From assembly GCA_019638275.1 (NCBI GenBank), contig JAHBUC010000004.1, positions 124,001 to 188,000 on the forward strand: a stretch of 64,000 bases of DNA. The letters run 5' to 3'. The stretch is from Cyclobacteriaceae bacterium (GTDB lineage: Bacteria > Bacteroidota > Bacteroidia > Cytophagales > Cyclobacteriaceae). The notes beneath the pieces are model-generated. The model did no database searches and was not told the origin of the DNA. It was given only the letters and a program-made list of their open reading frames with translations. A program made the translations under genes and the position numbers. Positions within the stretch are counted from its first letter, which is position 1, and each line of letters starts with the position of its first letter. Positions 16,971 through 25,929 of this stretch are shown here, in pieces.

Positions 16971-17774
16971 TTAATCAACGTGGAATGGCGGAGTGCTTTT
17001 GTCAACCTTGCGTTCAATGCCCAGAAAGTGCAGGAACGTGTCGCCACGCAGGCCGAGACGGATTGTTTCCAATGGAATAACTTCATTCGGAGCAATGTTA
17101 CCCAAGTTAACATTGGCGCCCAATAATTTGATAAACCATACCTGCTGTGCCTTTTGTGGAGCCTCCCAGATAATTTTTTCAAATGGAATTTTAGTAAGAA
17201 TTTCCTGCACCAAGCCAGAACGTACTTCACCCGTTGAACGGAAAAGGCCAACGTTACCACTTTCGCGTGCTTCACCAATCACCTTCCACGCACCGGCATC
17301 CAGCTCCTTTTGCATCAGGTCAATCCACATATAAGGTGGAATGATTTTGTCGGCATCTTTTGAGCCTACTTCTGATAACACCGTTACTTGTTCGGATAGT
17401 TTGCTGATGTAATCACATTTTTTGTCATGATCCAGATCAATAGAGCCATCGCTCACTTCAGCGAATGACATTTCATACTTATCCAGTACCCTACGGTAAT
17501 CATCAAACTGGTCGCGGATAATAAATGCTTCGAAAAGGGTTCCGCCAAAGTAGGTGGGTATGCCGGCTTCCTTATACACCTTAAGTTTTTCTTTCAGATT
17601 AGGCGTTACAAAAGAAGTGGCCCAGCCAAGTTTAACAATATCTACATGGTCGGAGCATATTTCAACAAAATCTTCAACTTCACGTACACTGAGGCCTTTG
17701 TCCATGGCCATAGTAAAACCGTATTGCCTGGGTTTTTTGGTTCGCTCAGGCAAGTTCTTCAGTTCGTAATTCAT
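16971..17774 (-). CDS. comA: phosphosulfolactate synthase (ComA family)
   Basis: A 267-aa TIM-barrel protein of the ComA family, which adds sulfite to phosphoenolpyruvate to give (2R)-phospho-3-sulfolactate. Family segments include DHVDIVKLGWATSF (about 43-56), GIPTYFGGTLFEAF (about 75-88), SDGSIDLDHDKK, VLSEVGSKDA and WKVIGEARESGNVG. In methanogens this is the first step of coenzyme M synthesis; in Bacteroidota it more likely supplies a sulfonate for sulfolactate, cysteate or sulfonolipids, which is inference. It is the first gene of a comA-popT-aroE operon with 2-bp spacings. It is not the competence regulator that shares the name. Confidence 0.87.
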   Translation of the reverse strand: MNYELKNLPERTKKPRQYGFTMAMDKGLSVREVEDFVEICSDHVDIVKLGWATSFVTPNLKEKLKVYKEAGIPTYFGGTLFEAFIIRDQFDDYRRVLDKYEMSFAEVSDGSIDLDHDKKCDYISKLSEQVTVLSEVGSKDADKIIPPYMWIDLMQKELDAGAWKVIGEARESGNVGLFRSTGEVRSGLVQEILTKIPFEKIIWEAPQKAQQVWFIKLLGANVNLGNIAPNEVIPLETIRLGLRGDTFLHFLGIERKVDKSTPPFHVD

Positions 17775-17800
17775 TTAAAGTACAATTGAGTTAATGGATT

Positions 17801-17824
17801 AAAAAAGTCCATTGAGGCAATGGA
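17801..17824 (-). terminator. Rho-independent terminator after the TPR gene (minus strand)
   Basis: Read on the minus strand, TCCATTG and CAATGGA (17818-17824 and 17808-17814) pair as a seven-bp stem with a three-base loop, followed by C and a run of six T (17801-17806). It lies in the 74-bp gap between the TPR stop and the comA start, so comA is likely the start of a new transcript. Confidence 0.72.
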
Positions 17825-17848
17825 ATAAATTAAAATTTATGATTCGAT

Positions 17849-19258
17849 TCAGGTGTTTTCTTTTCTAAACTGCTCTATAATTTTGAACAATGCTTTCTGT
17901 GTTTCGAGCTGGGGGAAAAACTCGTACAAAGAGGCATGTGCATCAAAGTCCAAAATTAGTGCATTTTCCAAATAATTAAAGGCTTCCTTAAATCGGCCTG
18001 CCTCAATGAGGTAAACCGTCATGCGGTAGAAAAGCTCGGCATCGGCTGCAATTTCATTAAAGCCGTGTGCCAGTACTTCTACTGCTTTGTCATAGTCGCC
18101 TTGCTCATAATAAATGAACGACCAGTTCAGCCAGATTTCTTTGTCCTGTGGATCAAGTTTACTGGCTTCTTCATAGGCATCCAGGCTGGAAACTATATTT
18201 CCCACTTTAAATTCAGCATGTGCAATGGCTTTCCAGTACTCCGGATTTTCAACATGAAGCTTCAGTGCCTTATTATAAAAGTGTAGGGCCTGGTACCACT
18301 TTTCCTGTTTCTCCAGGCAAACACCTGCACCGAACCAGGCCTCGTCATACATGTTGTCGAGCTTGGTGGCTTTTTGATAGTACTTCAATCCTAAATCATA
18401 TTGCTCAAGGCTTTCATAGGCAGCACCAATCGAACAATACACCTCTGCACTTGGGCCTTCAATGTCTATTGTTTTTTTGAATGAATCCAACGCTTTGGTA
18501 TAGTCGGTGAGATTCATGTACGTATTGCCCATGTTGAAGTAAGCAGAAGCAAATGTATCATCAACCGTTACAGCATAATCATAAGCGTTGAGTGCATCCT
18601 CAAACTGGCCTAATTTATTGTACACGATACCTAGGTTATACCATGCAGCCGCTGAATAAGGATCTTCATCAATAAATTTCTTGTAGTACGAAACGCTGCT
18701 CTCCAACTGACCAGTCACGTCCAAACAATAAGCAAGTTCGTAAAGTGCGCCTTCGTGATTGAGGTTGTTCTCAATAGCATTTTTGTACGCATCAATGGCA
18801 TTGCTGTATTGTTCAAGGTTTTGCCAGGCCAGACCAATGTTATAGTAGACTTCATCTTTATCTTCCGTCAGGTGCAATACGCGTTCGTAACAGTCAATTG
18901 CTTCGTGGTACTTGCCTTGAACAGAAAAGATAGAACCCTTGGTGAATAAAATTTCCGAGTCGTTTGGTTGAAGGTTTTCTGCCTGCTCCAACAATTCAAG
19001 CGCAGCCGGATACTCTTCCAAATGCGAAAGAATCTGAGCCTTAATCACAATCAGTTCAATGGAGTACGGATATTGATTAATGGCGTGATTAACAGCTTGC
19101 AGGGCTTTGTTGTGTTTGCCCCGCAGCATGTAAAAATCAATTATCTCTTCGTAGGCATCAAGATCAAAAAAATCTGATTTTCTCTTTTTCAGGTGATCCT
19201 CGAAACGCTTGATCAACTCATTACCCTCGTCCTCTCGTTTGCGGAATTCTTTCGCCAT
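17849..19258 (-). CDS. tetratricopeptide repeat protein
   Basis: A 469-aa cytoplasmic protein built almost wholly of about twelve 34-residue TPR units (for example EVYYNIGLAWQNLEQYSNAI and AAWYNLGIVYNKLGQFEDAL). No signal peptide or enzymatic domain is seen; the charged N-terminus (KEFRKREDEGNELIKR) suggests a soluble scaffold. Similar solo TPR proteins are conserved in Bacteroidota without a settled role. It ends at a hairpin terminator and follows the exopolysaccharide operon after a 58-bp gap. Confidence 0.9.
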   Translation of the reverse strand: MAKEFRKREDEGNELIKRFEDHLKKRKSDFFDLDAYEEIIDFYMLRGKHNKALQAVNHAINQYPYSIELIVIKAQILSHLEEYPAALELLEQAENLQPNDSEILFTKGSIFSVQGKYHEAIDCYERVLHLTEDKDEVYYNIGLAWQNLEQYSNAIDAYKNAIENNLNHEGALYELAYCLDVTGQLESSVSYYKKFIDEDPYSAAAWYNLGIVYNKLGQFEDALNAYDYAVTVDDTFASAYFNMGNTYMNLTDYTKALDSFKKTIDIEGPSAEVYCSIGAAYESLEQYDLGLKYYQKATKLDNMYDEAWFGAGVCLEKQEKWYQALHFYNKALKLHVENPEYWKAIAHAEFKVGNIVSSLDAYEEASKLDPQDKEIWLNWSFIYYEQGDYDKAVEVLAHGFNEIAADAELFYRMTVYLIEAGRFKEAFNYLENALILDFDAHASLYEFFPQLETQKALFKIIEQFRKENT

Positions 19259-19316
19259 GTGCTTAATGGGGTTTTCCTAAGGTAGACAAAAAATCAGCTC
19301 AAAGCTACGACCAATT

Positions 19317-20300
19317 TTAATTTTTTAATTCCATTTGTTTTCTATAAAATTCAGCGCACCACCCCAGGGTCTGGTCAATCGTTTGAAACTCGCACCGGAG
19401 GGCTTTTTTGATTTTATCGCTTGAGTACGAGAAATGCGTATCGGCTCCTCGGGCGGTTTCGCGGGTTATTAGTGGTGTTGAGCCTGTGAGGTACGATCGC
19501 CATAACTCAGCTAAGGCAAGGACTTTTAAAACCGGTTTCGAAACCTTGATAGCCGGTGCTTTTTTGTTGAGAAGAACCGCCAGTTTTTGAAAAAAATCTT
19601 TAATGGTTATTGATCCTGCATTTGAGATGAAACGTTCTCCTTCAAATTCTGAAAAGAAAAGCTGGTGTATCTGGTTGGCAACATCACGCACATCTACATA
19701 ATTAAATGAACCTTCTGAATAGAAAGGGCGCTGACGCCAGACATATTTGAAAAGTTGTGCGCTGCTGCGATCCCAATTTCCGCGAGAAAGTATTACAGAA
19801 GGATTTATGATTATGGTTTTAAGTCCTTCTTCCTGTCCGCGAAATACTTCAAGCTCAGCTTTGTATTTCGACTGACCGTACATGGTGTTGTACGGTGAAT
19901 CAATCCACATGTTGGATTCAGAAATATGTGTTTGATTTTTTTGTCGACCAAGAGCAGCAACTGAGCTTACGTGAAGCAATCGAGTGACGCCAGACACATG
20001 ACAGGCATCAACTACATTTTTTGTTCCCTCAACGTTAACCTGCATGAGTTTTTTTTCATCGCGCGGATTAAACGAGACCATGGCCGCACAATGGATTACG
20101 CCACTAACTCCTTCAAGCGCTTCCTGTAACGATATCGGATCCAGGATGTCTGCTGTTCGCCAGGTTAACGTGTTCAGATCTGCCAGCAGCGATGTGTCAC
20201 TGTTATTGCGTTTAATAGCCACTACAGGTACATTGGCTTCATAAAGCTTTCGAATTACAAAGCTGCCCAATAAACCATTCGCGCCAGTAACTGCAATCAT
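19317..20300 (-). CDS. NAD-dependent epimerase/dehydratase (extended SDR)
   Basis: A 327-aa extended short-chain dehydrogenase. It has the NAD-binding loop TGANGLLGSF near the N-terminus, the catalytic Tyr-x3-Lys in MYGQSKYKAE (about residue 145) and an upstream Ser in HVSSVAALGRQ. It ends the polysaccharide operon, directly abutting cpsB (stop/start separated by no bases). Sugar-nucleotide or polyprenyl-linked substrates are possible; the exact reaction is not predictable. The closest look is to dihydroflavonol-reductase-like SDRs. Confidence 0.85.
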   Translation of the reverse strand: MIAVTGANGLLGSFVIRKLYEANVPVVAIKRNNSDTSLLADLNTLTWRTADILDPISLQEALEGVSGVIHCAAMVSFNPRDEKKLMQVNVEGTKNVVDACHVSGVTRLLHVSSVAALGRQKNQTHISESNMWIDSPYNTMYGQSKYKAELEVFRGQEEGLKTIIINPSVILSRGNWDRSSAQLFKYVWRQRPFYSEGSFNYVDVRDVANQIHQLFFSEFEGERFISNAGSITIKDFFQKLAVLLNKKAPAIKVSKPVLKVLALAELWRSYLTGSTPLITRETARGADTHFSYSSDKIKKALRCEFQTIDQTLGWCAEFYRKQMELKN

Positions 20301-21041
20301 CTACAGGTTGTTATTCAATAGCGGCAAAGTTAATGCTTTTTGGTAGTACCGGCTTCGTTGTGCTTCTTCTAAAAGATGAATATGTTGAAGTGAATGGCAG
20401 TCGCTACCTAAAAAATGTATCCAGCCGTTGTCTATGAGTTTAAACGCAGTTCGTTGCGCTTCGCGCGAGTAATACCCGGTTAATGAGGATGTGTTAACCT
20501 GAAAATAGACACCCCGATTGATCAGGTCTTCAGCTTTTGTCAGGTCATTTTGCAAGTACACGTAACGTTCGGGGTGTGCTAAAACCAATTGATACCCCCT
20601 GGTGGTTGCCATGAAAATGAACTCTTTCAGGTGGAAGGGTTCGGTCATAAAATTTGTTTCGAACAGCAGGTAGTTCTTTCCAAATGTGAGCACTTCCTGG
20701 TTGAGCTCAATGCTTTTAATAAAGGCTTCATCCAGATAGTACTCTGCCGCTGCTTCTAGATGGATGTGAATATCTTTGTTTCTCAGGTAATTGTTAAGTT
20801 CACCTAATCTGCCCCGGATTATATCAGGTGTGTTACGGTAGGCATCACTCATGATGTGCGGAGTGGTAATCAGTTTTTGATGCCCGGCTTGTATAAAGCG
20901 CAGAATAATTTCTTCGGCATCTTCAAAAGATTGAACACCATCATCTAATCCGGGAAGCAGGTGCGAATGAATGTCTGTCCGAATTGGAGTTTGCGCTGCG
21001 ATTTCCTTTTTCTTGAACCAGCTAAGCACTTCGCTTGACAA
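20301..21041 (-). CDS. cpsB: CpsB/CapC-type tyrosine-protein phosphatase (PHP fold)
   Basis: A 246-aa manganese-dependent PHP-fold phosphatase, the usual partner that dephosphorylates the Wzc-type kinase. Metal-binding motifs are DIHSHLLPGLDDG (residues ~23-35), ITTPHIM, LAHPERYVYL and the C-terminal LGSDCHSL. The annotated TTG start overlaps wzc by 20 bases; a GTG at 21029 is an alternative that reduces the overlap to 8. The overlap suggests translational coupling of kinase and phosphatase. Confidence 0.92.
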   Translation of the reverse strand: MSSEVLSWFKKKEIAAQTPIRTDIHSHLLPGLDDGVQSFEDAEEIILRFIQAGHQKLITTPHIMSDAYRNTPDIIRGRLGELNNYLRNKDIHIHLEAAAEYYLDEAFIKSIELNQEVLTFGKNYLLFETNFMTEPFHLKEFIFMATTRGYQLVLAHPERYVYLQNDLTKAEDLINRGVYFQVNTSSLTGYYSREAQRTAFKLIDNGWIHFLGSDCHSLQHIHLLEEAQRSRYYQKALTLPLLNNNL

Positions 21042-23355
21042 TTGATCCGATTAAACTTTTTTTCCTGTCTTCGTAGTATCCGTAGCCATATGCGGTCTCA
21101 GAAGTAGCGGGTAACGCATTAAGAATGGTAGTGATATTTTCAAATTTGTTAATGCGAATAATGCGATTAAGGGTATCAATAAAACTGCGCTTTGAATAAT
21201 TCGCCCTGAAAATGTAAAGCGAAATATCGGCATGTTTCATGGCCATGATGCCATCGGTAACAATTCCTACAGGCGGTGTGTCAAGAATGATGTAATCGTA
21301 ATGCTTCTTAAGGTCGGTTAGTAATTGCGAAAACTCTCCGTTGAGAAGCAATTCAGATGGATTAGGCGGATGTGGTCCAGACGGAAGAAAATCAAAGCCT
21401 TCAAGTGGGGAGTTTACAATACACTCTTCCCATGTGCTTTTTCGGATTAATATCGTACTAACGCCTTTCCCTGAATTTACTCCGTTGAAATATTGAATGC
21501 TTTTAGGCTTGCGCATATCCAGGTCCACAAGCAAAACCTTCTTTTTTGAAAGCGCCATAACGCCACCCAGATTTAAGGCAACGAACGACTTTCCTTCACC
21601 AGAAACTGTGGAAGAAATAGCAACTACTTTTTTCGAAGAATTGATATTAAAAAAATCCAGATTCGTTCGAAGTGTGCGCATGGCTTCACTCACCATGGAT
21701 TTGGGCTGATCAACTACGTATAAACCATCGCTGCTGACAGAAGTACGAAGGGCTGGTATGGCGCCCAGTAAGGGGACTTGCAGCTTTTCAATTTCATAAA
21801 TGCTGTTGATTTTGTTATTGGCCAGGTACAAAATACCTACAAAGAAAATGCTCAGTACAAAACCGGCTACAATGCCTATTCCGAAAATGATAGGTTTGTT
21901 AGGCGAGATCGGGCTTGCCGGTAAGTTTGCCGTTGACAGAATTTTGAAATCGGGTGTGCTACCGGCTTGTGCAATTTCAAATTGGGATTTGCTTTGCATC
22001 AACGTGAGGTAAAACTCTTCGTATAGTTTGTAGAAGCGTTGCTTTTTGGTGAACTGCGTATTTTTATCAGGCATGCTGGCAAAGTTGTTCTCCAGTTTTA
22101 TTTTGGCCTGATTCAGTTCTTGTTGACGCTTCAGCAGACTTGATTTTAATTCCGTAAGCTGTTCAAAGGCTTTATTCCGGATTGTTTCAATTTCATTTTG
22201 CTTCTGCCGGAACGCAAACGTGGTTTCATTATAGGACAGTTTCATTTTGTCCATTTCCAGGTAAAGTTCCTGCAGCTTTTCAAGGTTGTTGTTGAGGTAA
22301 GCAGGAAAAAGCGGGCGTTGGGAAATGCCAAACATGAATTCTTCGCCAGTAAGTTTTTCGATTACCTGATTTAGTTCAGCGAGTCGCTTACTGACTTCAA
22401 AACGTTGTGAGTCAATTTTGTTGATTTGCTCAATGGTTTTTCTGAGATCGGTTTCAAGGTTACTGGTTTTGTTTACCAGTGTAAAATTTTCGAAATACGT
22501 TTCGTACTCCTCCATTTGTTTTTCAATGGTACTCAGTTCATTGCTTAACCAATCTATTTTTTGCTTGTTGGCCAGATTTTTTTGCTCATGACTGAAGGTC
22601 AAATAGAGTGAATCTATTCCATTTACAAGATCGCGGGCTTTGTTGGGGTTGCTGTCTTTAAATGATACGCGTATGGTGTTGGCTTCGAATTTTATCGGTT
22701 CAACCAGAAGATTTTTCGAAATGTAATCCAGTAAAACATCACGACTATTAATCACGAATGAATAGGTGTTGTCAGAATAGAATTGCAACTCAGGTCTTTT
22801 CCGGATGGTAAGGGTAAGGCCATCCAGTTCTAAGGGTTCGCCAAATGTTCCACTTAATTCAGAAGCTTGTTTGCCAAAACGTAATTCGTATTTATTGTCT
22901 GGCAATGGTTCAATGGTAATCGGCTGATTATAGTAGGCGTTATGCTGTATAGAATACTCAACCACAAATGGTGACGATGTATATAATTCAGTATTGAGGA
23001 ATTGGCCGATGCTGAAATAACTTACATGCAGATTCAATGAGTCAATAACCTTGCTCAGAAATAATTTTGATTGAATGGTTTCAATTTCACCTGCAATTAC
23101 GTTTACCTGTTGTCGCTCGGGTAAAAAATCACGAAACCCTAACTCGGAAGCATCTTGTTTGATGTCGAGCTTGATTTCAGATTCTGATTGATAGAGATCT
23201 TTTGTGTACCGGACTACCAGGTACGCACCCAGATTGGTTAATAAAAGCAGCAGCGCAATCCATCCCCAATTGTGGCGCAGAATGTTCCTGAGTTTGTTGA
23301 AGTCAATGCCTTCAAAGGATTCCGGGGCAGTATGAAAATTTCGCTGATCTGTCAC
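21022..23355 (-). CDS. wzc: polysaccharide co-polymerase / tyrosine autokinase (Wzc family)
   Basis: A 777-aa inner-membrane protein controlling exopolysaccharide polymerisation and export. Wzz-type helices lie near residues 30-50 and 487-510 around a large periplasmic coiled-coil. The cytoplasmic BY-kinase has Walker A in SSTVSGEGKSF (about 588), Walker A' in LLVDLDMRKPKS, Walker B in YIILDTPPVGIV (about 690) and a C-terminal tyrosine cluster AYGYGYYED as phosphoacceptors. The start is GTG, 4 bases after the wza stop. Confidence 0.96.
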   Translation of the reverse strand: MTDQRNFHTAPESFEGIDFNKLRNILRHNWGWIALLLLLTNLGAYLVVRYTKDLYQSESEIKLDIKQDASELGFRDFLPERQQVNVIAGEIETIQSKLFLSKVIDSLNLHVSYFSIGQFLNTELYTSSPFVVEYSIQHNAYYNQPITIEPLPDNKYELRFGKQASELSGTFGEPLELDGLTLTIRKRPELQFYSDNTYSFVINSRDVLLDYISKNLLVEPIKFEANTIRVSFKDSNPNKARDLVNGIDSLYLTFSHEQKNLANKQKIDWLSNELSTIEKQMEEYETYFENFTLVNKTSNLETDLRKTIEQINKIDSQRFEVSKRLAELNQVIEKLTGEEFMFGISQRPLFPAYLNNNLEKLQELYLEMDKMKLSYNETTFAFRQKQNEIETIRNKAFEQLTELKSSLLKRQQELNQAKIKLENNFASMPDKNTQFTKKQRFYKLYEEFYLTLMQSKSQFEIAQAGSTPDFKILSTANLPASPISPNKPIIFGIGIVAGFVLSIFFVGILYLANNKINSIYEIEKLQVPLLGAIPALRTSVSSDGLYVVDQPKSMVSEAMRTLRTNLDFFNINSSKKVVAISSTVSGEGKSFVALNLGGVMALSKKKVLLVDLDMRKPKSIQYFNGVNSGKGVSTILIRKSTWEECIVNSPLEGFDFLPSGPHPPNPSELLLNGEFSQLLTDLKKHYDYIILDTPPVGIVTDGIMAMKHADISLYIFRANYSKRSFIDTLNRIIRINKFENITTILNALPATSETAYGYGYYEDRKKSLIGSIVKRSA

Positions 23356-23359
23356 GGAC

Positions 23360-24118
23360 TTATAAGCTTACAAGTACAACAAGTAGTGTAGTTAAACTGG
23401 TGATGATGCTAATGGCTGGTCCATAATCGCGTAACGCCTCGCTGGCTGGTCTGCGAATCGGTTCTACATACACAACATCGCCTGGCTGCATAATCAAATT
23501 ATTCTTTTTGTAGCCTTCGAACGTACTCAAATCGGCAACCATAATTTGTTCGCCACGCAACACACGGATATTATGAGCTTTTGATTCATTGCTTAAGCCG
23601 GTAGAGAGTGCCAGCACCTCCACCAATGTTACATTTTCGTTCAGAAGAGGTATCACCTGGCCTCCCAGGGCGCCAAGAACAACTACGCGTTTATTGGCGT
23701 ATTGTAGTATAACAAATGGATTGGTGTAAAATTTGGCGTATTCCTTTTGAAGAATAGCCTCTGCCTGGCGAATGGTCAGGCCTTCGATTTTTAACTCACC
23801 GATCATCGGAAATTTGGCTACACCGTTTAAGTCAACCAGGTAATCCGGATCAGGACGTATGCTGGCAACTTGAGGAGGAATATCTTTTAATAATTTGAGA
23901 TCAGGATCAATAATCAATTCTCCGTCACTGGTATAAACGCGCAGTTTTAACAGATCATTTTTCTGGACGACATAGTTCTTTTCGGCCTCTGCGGTTAACT
24001 GAGTTACTTGTGCAGGATCAGTTACCCTGAACATGATATTTTGCTTGTAGGATGCGCAAGAAACCAGTAAAACTGCCATCAGCACTAACTGACAGGCCAT
24101 CTGTAACGCGTACTTCAA
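23360..24118 (-). CDS. wza: polysaccharide export protein (Wza family lipoprotein)
   Basis: A 252-aa outer-membrane lipoprotein forming the export channel. The signal peptide ends in a lipobox (LLVSCASYK, Cys about 21). The Poly_export domain includes VVQKNDLLKLRVYTSDG and YLVDLNGVAKFPMIGELKIEGLT, followed by an SLBB domain (VVLGALGGQVIPLLNENVTLVEVLAL). It ends in a hydrophobic helix (SIITSLTTLLVVLVSL). The start is TTG; an in-frame ATG is six codons in. It is shorter than enterobacterial Wza but typical of Bacteroidota. Confidence 0.93.
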   Translation of the reverse strand: MKYALQMACQLVLMAVLLVSCASYKQNIMFRVTDPAQVTQLTAEAEKNYVVQKNDLLKLRVYTSDGELIIDPDLKLLKDIPPQVASIRPDPDYLVDLNGVAKFPMIGELKIEGLTIRQAEAILQKEYAKFYTNPFVILQYANKRVVVLGALGGQVIPLLNENVTLVEVLALSTGLSNESKAHNIRVLRGEQIMVADLSTFEGYKKNNLIMQPGDVVYVEPIRRPASEALRDYGPAISIITSLTTLLVVLVSL

Positions 24119-24130
24119 TGTTGTAGGAGT

Positions 24131-24685
24131 TTAATCTCGTGAAATTAAGGATTTTCTTAACAACTCTTCGAGCGTGGGGAGGTTCCGATCCTTTTCGGAG
24201 AGTATCGGGTCGCTGAAAGGCCAGTGAATGTTAAGCTGAGGATCGTTCCATACAATGCCTCCTTCAGCCTCGCGGTTATAGGCGTTGGAAGTTTTGTACA
24301 AAAACAGGGAGTCTTCCAGAGCGGCAAAGCCGTGTGCGAAGCCTTCGGGAACCATTAGCAAGTTATGTTTTTCGCTGTCCAGCAAGCAGGTGTGCGTGTG
24401 CCCAAATGTTTGTGACCCTTTTCGAAGATCAATGACTACATCCAGCACTTTTCCTTTGAGTACAGAAACCAGTTTAGCTTGTTCATAAGGGGGGTATTGG
24501 AAGTGCATTCCCCGTACAACACCCTTTTTAGAGAAGGAGAGGTTTTCCTGGGTAAACCGATCGGTAATCCCTTTGGGGTGAAAAGATTCTTCTTTATAGA
24601 ATTCCAAAAACCATCCGCGGTTATCTTCATAAACCTGCGGTATAATTTCCACCAAACCCTGAATACCTGTTTGAATAACCTGCAT
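24131..24685 (-). CDS. rfbC: dTDP-4-dehydrorhamnose 3,5-epimerase
   Basis: A 184-aa cupin-fold epimerase of the dTDP-L-rhamnose pathway. Family motifs are visible: DNRGWFLEFY, FTQENLSFSKKGVVRGMHFQ with the catalytic His (about residue 62), KLVSVLKGKVLDVVIDLRKGS and the Tyr in SLFLYKTS. Partner genes rfbA, rfbB and rfbD are not in the window, so they must lie elsewhere or the protein serves a related sugar. It lies 5 bases from the preceding glycosyltransferase gene. Confidence 0.94.
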   Translation of the reverse strand: MQVIQTGIQGLVEIIPQVYEDNRGWFLEFYKEESFHPKGITDRFTQENLSFSKKGVVRGMHFQYPPYEQAKLVSVLKGKVLDVVIDLRKGSQTFGHTHTCLLDSEKHNLLMVPEGFAHGFAALEDSLFLYKTSNAYNREAEGGIVWNDPQLNIHWPFSDPILSEKDRNLPTLEELLRKSLISRD

Positions 24686-24690
24686 GAAAT

Positions 24691-25794
24691 TTACTTCACC
24701 TCGTGTATGGCTTGCAGGTACTTGTTAATTACGATGCTCTCATCAAATTCAGTCTCCATTTTTTTCCGGCCATTTGAGCCAAAAGTTTGAAGGGTGTTAT
24801 CGTCTAAGCCTGCCAGCGTACGCATTTGACGGGCAAGATCATCAGCATCTTTTAATTTACAAAGCAATCCGTTTACCTGGTGCTCTACTACCTGATTGCA
24901 ACCGGGAACATCCGTTGCGATAATCGGTTTTGAAGAGCTGGCGGCTTCAAGTAGTGTACGGGGTGTTCCTTCACGATAGGAGGGGAGCACCACACAATCC
25001 GCTTGTTGAATGAAGTGACGTACGTCATCAGTGGTACCGAGATACTCAATGGTGCCGGAATTTATCCAAGACTGAATCAGTTCTTTATTGATACCACGCT
25101 TATGTTCGGGGTCCATCGCGCCCAACACTTGAAATCGGGCTTGTACACCCTCTGCTTTTAGCTTTTTAACGGCCTCAACGTATTCCAGAATTCCTTTATC
25201 GGTAATTAACCGTGAGATTAAAAGAAACGTGAACGTTGAATTGCGTTGATAATTAACCGGGGCAAAGCGCTTTAAATCTATTCCAGACCCGGGAATCAGG
25301 TCCACAGTCTGTTTTTGAACAAGATTCTTATCCAGAAAAAGCTTTAAGTCGTCCGGGTTTTGGAAGAAGACCTTTCGGGCAAAGCGGAAACTTAAACGGT
25401 ATAGCAATTTGGCTACAATGGCAAGCGGTCCTTTTTTCAGAAAAACGGTGCCCAGTCCGCAAACATTATTTACAACGGGTATGCGCAACAATGCGGCCGC
25501 AAGTGTACCGTAAACGTTAGGCTTGATTGTATAATGCAAAATAACGTCAGGCCGTATTTTCCGATAGATGGAATACAGCTCAAAAATAAGGGCTGCATCC
25601 TTTAATGGGTTTGCACCACGACTATCCATTTTTAAGTGGAAGTGTTTGCATCCTCGTTCTTCCAAAAGTGGGGTGTACCCATCTGTTGGCGCAATAGTAA
25701 AGATTTCGTGTCCCTGTTCCTGAAGCGATTGGATCAGGTTAAGCCTGAAATTATATATGTTCCAGGACGTATTTAGGACAATTGCAACTTTCAT
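24691..25794 (-). CDS. glycosyltransferase family 4 protein
   Basis: A 367-aa GT-B fold glycosyltransferase. The N-terminal domain begins VAIVLNTSWNIYNFRLNL and has the VVNNVCGLGTVF loop. The C-terminal GT4 domain carries LISRLITDKGILEYVEA and the donor-binding motif VLPSYREGTPRTLLEAAS (about 280). It resembles PglA-type enzymes that add GalNAc or related sugars to a lipid-linked intermediate. It is the first gene of the leftward polysaccharide operon. The specific sugar is unknown. Confidence 0.9.
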   Translation of the reverse strand: MKVAIVLNTSWNIYNFRLNLIQSLQEQGHEIFTIAPTDGYTPLLEERGCKHFHLKMDSRGANPLKDAALIFELYSIYRKIRPDVILHYTIKPNVYGTLAAALLRIPVVNNVCGLGTVFLKKGPLAIVAKLLYRLSFRFARKVFFQNPDDLKLFLDKNLVQKQTVDLIPGSGIDLKRFAPVNYQRNSTFTFLLISRLITDKGILEYVEAVKKLKAEGVQARFQVLGAMDPEHKRGINKELIQSWINSGTIEYLGTTDDVRHFIQQADCVVLPSYREGTPRTLLEAASSSKPIIATDVPGCNQVVEHQVNGLLCKLKDADDLARQMRTLAGLDDNTLQTFGSNGRKKMETEFDESIVINKYLQAIHEVK

Positions 25795-25914
25795 GAATCT
25801 GATTAAAGCCTACCGTGAATTGAGGGTTAATTGTCATTTCCCTCGTTTAAACCGGATTTTTAATCGACAAAAGTATGCAAAAGTAACCGAGCGCGAAAAT
25901 GATATTAATCATAC

Positions 25915-25922
25915 TAACTTTG
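25915..25922 (+). promoter_or_regulatory. candidate -7 element for hflX, implying a very short leader
   Basis: TAACTTTG matches the Bacteroidota -7 consensus TAnnTTTG. Its end lies 7 bases before the hflX ATG, so initiation at the usual distance would give a leaderless or nearly leaderless mRNA. No clear TTTG is seen at -33. Confidence 0.42.
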
Positions 25923-25929
25923 CGCGTTC

